A stretch of DNA of 7,878 nucleotides, from positions 1 through 7,878 of the forward strand of contig JAFOIR010000044.1 in the NCBI GenBank assembly GCA_017420625.1, written 5' to 3'. The notes under the pieces were generated by a model. The model was not told the origin of the DNA and did no database searches. It saw only the letters and a program-made list of their open reading frames with translations. Source of the DNA: Bacillota bacterium (lineage in GTDB: Bacteria > Bacillota_A > Clostridia > Lachnospirales > Bianqueaceae). The translations under genes were made by a program, and so were the position numbers. Below are positions 5,947-7,878 of this stretch, piece after piece (the first letter of the stretch is position 1; the number at the start of each line of letters is the position of its first letter).

Positions 5947-7774
5947 AATAACCGGCAAGTGTTCCTATATGGAATGTCCAGAGAATATTTGCGATCACCG
6001 GAGGGAAGAGCGTTTCGATCTCTTCAGGAGATCCTTCAGCATAGATCGTGTAGAAAATACCATCTCCTGGTGTATAGGTCGCAAAGAGATAGGTCAGTTC
6101 CTCATTGCTGTCATTCATATAGGTGGAAATCATATAACGGAACGGATATGCTCCGGTCGTATACTGAAGAATCGTAGGATTCGGATGATTCATGGCTTCC
6201 GCATAGGCATTCATGTATTCGTCTGCCGTGGTAAAGCCATACTCGTTCATATCTTCCTTCTCGACCGAAATATATCTGTCTTCTCCGGCTGCATTCTTCA
6301 GAACAATGGCAATCCTTGATTCTTCTATCGGAAAATAAGTATCGGTGTATTGTTCTTCTACGCAGACGATAAAACTCTTGTCGTTCGGCATGTAGTAAAG
6401 TCTCTTTGAGCCGATGGTTTCCGGTGCAGTAACGGATTTGATGGCCTCCTCCGCCTGTTCGGCGGCCTGTGCCGGATTCTTACCCTGATCGATCGCTACA
6501 TAGTACATCAGGAAAATACCATAATTGGAATTATCTTCCATGAGGTACACTTTACCTTTGCCGGAGAAGTCCTCATAGGAAATGGTAAAATCCGAGATAT
6601 CGCCGTGTCGGTCGCCAAACTGCACTTCCTGCTGCGTTTCTCCCAGGGTGATGGATTCGACACCCATCATCTGCGTGAGCATGTCAGGATATTTCTTCAG
6701 TGTTTCACGGAAATCCTCGATTCCGTATATTCCCGCGCCGTTCAGATCTGTATCAAAGAAAGCCGTGTAAAGAATCATGTCGGATCCGGTAGCCATGATA
6801 CCCGCTCCGGTATCCATTGTTGTCAGGCCTGAAGGAACGGTGATCGCCACACCATTCTTAGCTGTAACGGTTTTGGTCTCGCCTTCAGCTGCAGGAGCAC
6901 TCGATTCTGCCTGAGACTCCGTGCTGGATTCCTGCGAAGCTTCTGAGGAGGACTCCTGTGAGGACTCGGCACTGGATTCCTGTGAAGACTCAGCGCTGGA
7001 TTCCTGAGAAGATTCTTCAGAAGACTCCTGAGAAGACTCCGCACTGGATTCCTGAGAAGATTCTTCAGAAGACTCCTCCGATGATTCTTCACTTGATTCC
7101 TGCGAGGATGTTTCTGAAGATTCCATGGATGATTCTTCCACGATGCTGGATTCTTCTATGCTGCTCTCTTCTTCGCTTGACTCTTCGATCTCGATCACAC
7201 TGCTCTCACCGGAATTGTCCTTACCATCTTTCCCTTTGCCAAGCAGAATGATGATAGCTGCCACGATACCTGCCAATACGACTACTGCTGCTACGATCAG
7301 AATCCATAGTTTGCTCTTTTTAGGTTCCGGTTTCGGTTCAGGTTCCATTCCGGGCCACTGATTCTGCGAGGCGGGCTGCCATCCTGTTTGCCCTGTCGTC
7401 TGCCACTGATTCTGTGCCGGCTGCTGTGGCTGCCACTGGTTTTGCGGCTGAACCTGCTGGGGCTGCTGCCACTGCGGCTGCTGTTCAAATGGTGCGGCCG
7501 GAGCAGCATTCTGCCACTGGTTTTGCGGCTGAACCTGCTGGGGCTGCTGCCACTGTGGCTGGGGTTCCGGCTCTGGCTGAGGTACTGGTTCCTGAACAGG
7601 TTCCGGTTCTTCCATCATTTGAGGCGCTGGCTCCGGTGCTGTCGGAACCGGCACTTCCTCCTCCAGCTTTTGTGGATTCACCATAGGCTGAACGGCTGCT
7701 GCCTGGGGTGCTCCGCAATAAATACAAAACTTAATTCCATCGGCCAGCTGCTGGCCGCAATTTGTACAGAACAT
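5945..7774 (-). CDS. Zinc-ribbon, single-pass membrane protein with Ser/Glu-rich linker
   Basis: A 609-aa protein of four clear parts. Residues 1-22 are a zinc ribbon, MFCTNCG...FCIYCG, with Cys3, Cys6, Cys17 and Cys20. Residues 40-152 are Pro/Gln/Glu-rich with repeated QNQWQ motifs and look disordered. One TM helix follows a KKSK positive patch (about 156-179), so the ribbon should be cytoplasmic and the rest outside. Residues 188-293 are nearly all Ser and Glu (ESSQESSAESS repeats), probably a spacer reaching into the cell wall. The C-terminal 300 residues are globular: about 300-448 (VAITVPSG ... AEEAIKSV) and 449-601 (KRLYYMP ... ANILWTF) could be two related modules of PsbP/DUF1795-like type, a guess from pattern only. 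ATG 7774 has GGGAGG 5 nt upstream. It is the first gene of the run into the YesL-like and two-component genes, so a role in envelope sensing is plausible but unproven. Confidence 0.85.
   Translation of the reverse strand: MFCTNCGQQLADGIKFCIYCGAPQAAAVQPMVNPQKLEEEVPVPTAPEPAPQMMEEPEPVQEPVPQPEPEPQPQWQQPQQVQPQNQWQNAAPAAPFEQQPQWQQPQQVQPQNQWQPQQPAQNQWQTTGQTGWQPASQNQWPGMEPEPKPEPKKSKLWILIVAAVVVLAGIVAAIIILLGKGKDGKDNSGESSVIEIEESSEEESSIEESSIVEESSMESSETSSQESSEESSEESSEESSQESSAESSQESSEESSQESSAESSQESSAESSQESSSEASQESSTESQAESSAPAAEGETKTVTAKNGVAITVPSGLTTMDTGAGIMATGSDMILYTAFFDTDLNGAGIYGIEDFRETLKKYPDMLTQMMGVESITLGETQQEVQFGDRHGDISDFTISYEDFSGKGKVYLMEDNSNYGIFLMYYVAIDQGKNPAQAAEQAEEAIKSVTAPETIGSKRLYYMPNDKSFIVCVEEQYTDTYFPIEESRIAIVLKNAAGEDRYISVEKEDMNEYGFTTADEYMNAYAEAMNHPNPTILQYTTGAYPFRYMISTYMNDSNEELTYLFATYTPGDGIFYTIYAEGSPEEIETLFPPVIANILWTFHIGTLAGY
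6896..7213 (-). repeat. Ser/Glu codon repeat tract inside the zinc-ribbon gene
   Basis: The coding stretch for residues 188-293 is a degenerate in-frame repeat of Glu-Ser-Ser units. The longest exact copies I could mark are 34-nt segments at 6996-7029 and 7044-7077, 48 nt apart. Spacing in multiples of three means copy changes would alter linker length without a frameshift. Serine is coded by several codons (TCC, TCT, TCA, TCG, AGT, AGC), so most of the tract is old and diverged. Confidence 0.8.
7430..7561 (-). repeat. 81-bp tandem duplication in the Gln/Pro-rich part
   Basis: The segments 7430-7480 and 7511-7561 are 51 nt long and differ at one base only (C at 7475, T at 7556). The offset is 81 nt, exactly 27 codons, and both copies encode QPQWQQPQQVQPQNQW. 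Near identity at the DNA level, in contrast to the Ser/Glu tract, points to a recent duplication. Confidence 0.85.
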
Positions 7775-7810
7775 ATTATCCTCCCAATATCTGGTTGATT
7801 CATATCCATC

Positions 7811-7840
7811 AGTTTACCACACGTTCCCTATCCCCTGCAA
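7811..7840 (-). promoter_or_regulatory. Possible promoter of the zinc-ribbon/YesL operon
   Basis: On the minus strand TAAACT (7816-7811) is preceded by TGG, giving an extended -10 (TG-n-TAAACT), with TTGCAG (7840-7835) 18 nt upstream. Start would be near 7804 and the leader about 30 nt. The match is moderate. Confidence 0.4.
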
Positions 7841-7878
7841 TGTTTTTTCAAAGATTGCTTGAAAATGCACTCTGGCCC

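Noticed and set aside
6896..7213. Repeat array considered as CRISPR or minisatellite
   Set aside because: The units are in frame, degenerate and code for Glu-Ser-Ser; there are no constant repeats with unique spacers.
1..7878. tRNA, rRNA, insertion sequences, attachment sites
   Set aside because: No cloverleaf with a CCA-type end, no rRNA segment, no transposase or integrase and no terminal inverted repeats were recognised.

Overview
The window looks like chromosomal DNA from a Firmicute of class Clostridia, most likely a Lachnospiraceae gut commensal. The reasons are strong AGGAGG-type ribosome binding sites, moderate GC, sigma-A type promoters, and the recognisable style of the two-component system, the CBS protein and the Ser/Glu-rich zinc-ribbon membrane protein. 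The genus cannot be set from sequence reading alone.

Left part (1-2120). The minus strand carries the first 29 codons of a lipoprotein, cut by the window edge, and upstream of it an AraC-family regulator (275-1207). On the plus strand, divergent from the regulator across a 268-nt gap, is a small two-CBS-domain protein (1476-1949) with a clear promoter and ribosome binding site. Its 3' flank holds a cluster of palindromic repeats (1960-2064) and then a strong intrinsic terminator (2076-2120).

Right part (2151-7878). Everything is on the minus strand. In order of transcription: a 609-aa zinc-ribbon, single-pass membrane protein with a long Ser/Glu-rich linker; a six-TM DUF624/YesL-like protein with a TTG start; an OmpR-type response regulator; and a six-TM histidine kinase. 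The first two genes are 13 nt apart and the last two 1 nt apart. The pairs are separated by 78 nt with no visible terminator, so all four may form one envelope-linked sensing and signalling operon. The kinase start should be moved 18 codons inside the longest ORF.

The most interesting item is a likely undescribed small RNA of about 112 nt (2262 to 2151, minus strand) just after the kinase stop codon. It has its own near-consensus promoter (TTGACA, 17 nt, TATTAT), three hairpins, a C-rich loop on a 12-bp stem, an anti-Shine-Dalgarno-like single-stranded linker, and a terminator with a U tract. This is the layout of a C-rich-motif trans-acting sRNA that pairs with Shine-Dalgarno regions. It was inferred by eye; no folding or database search was run.
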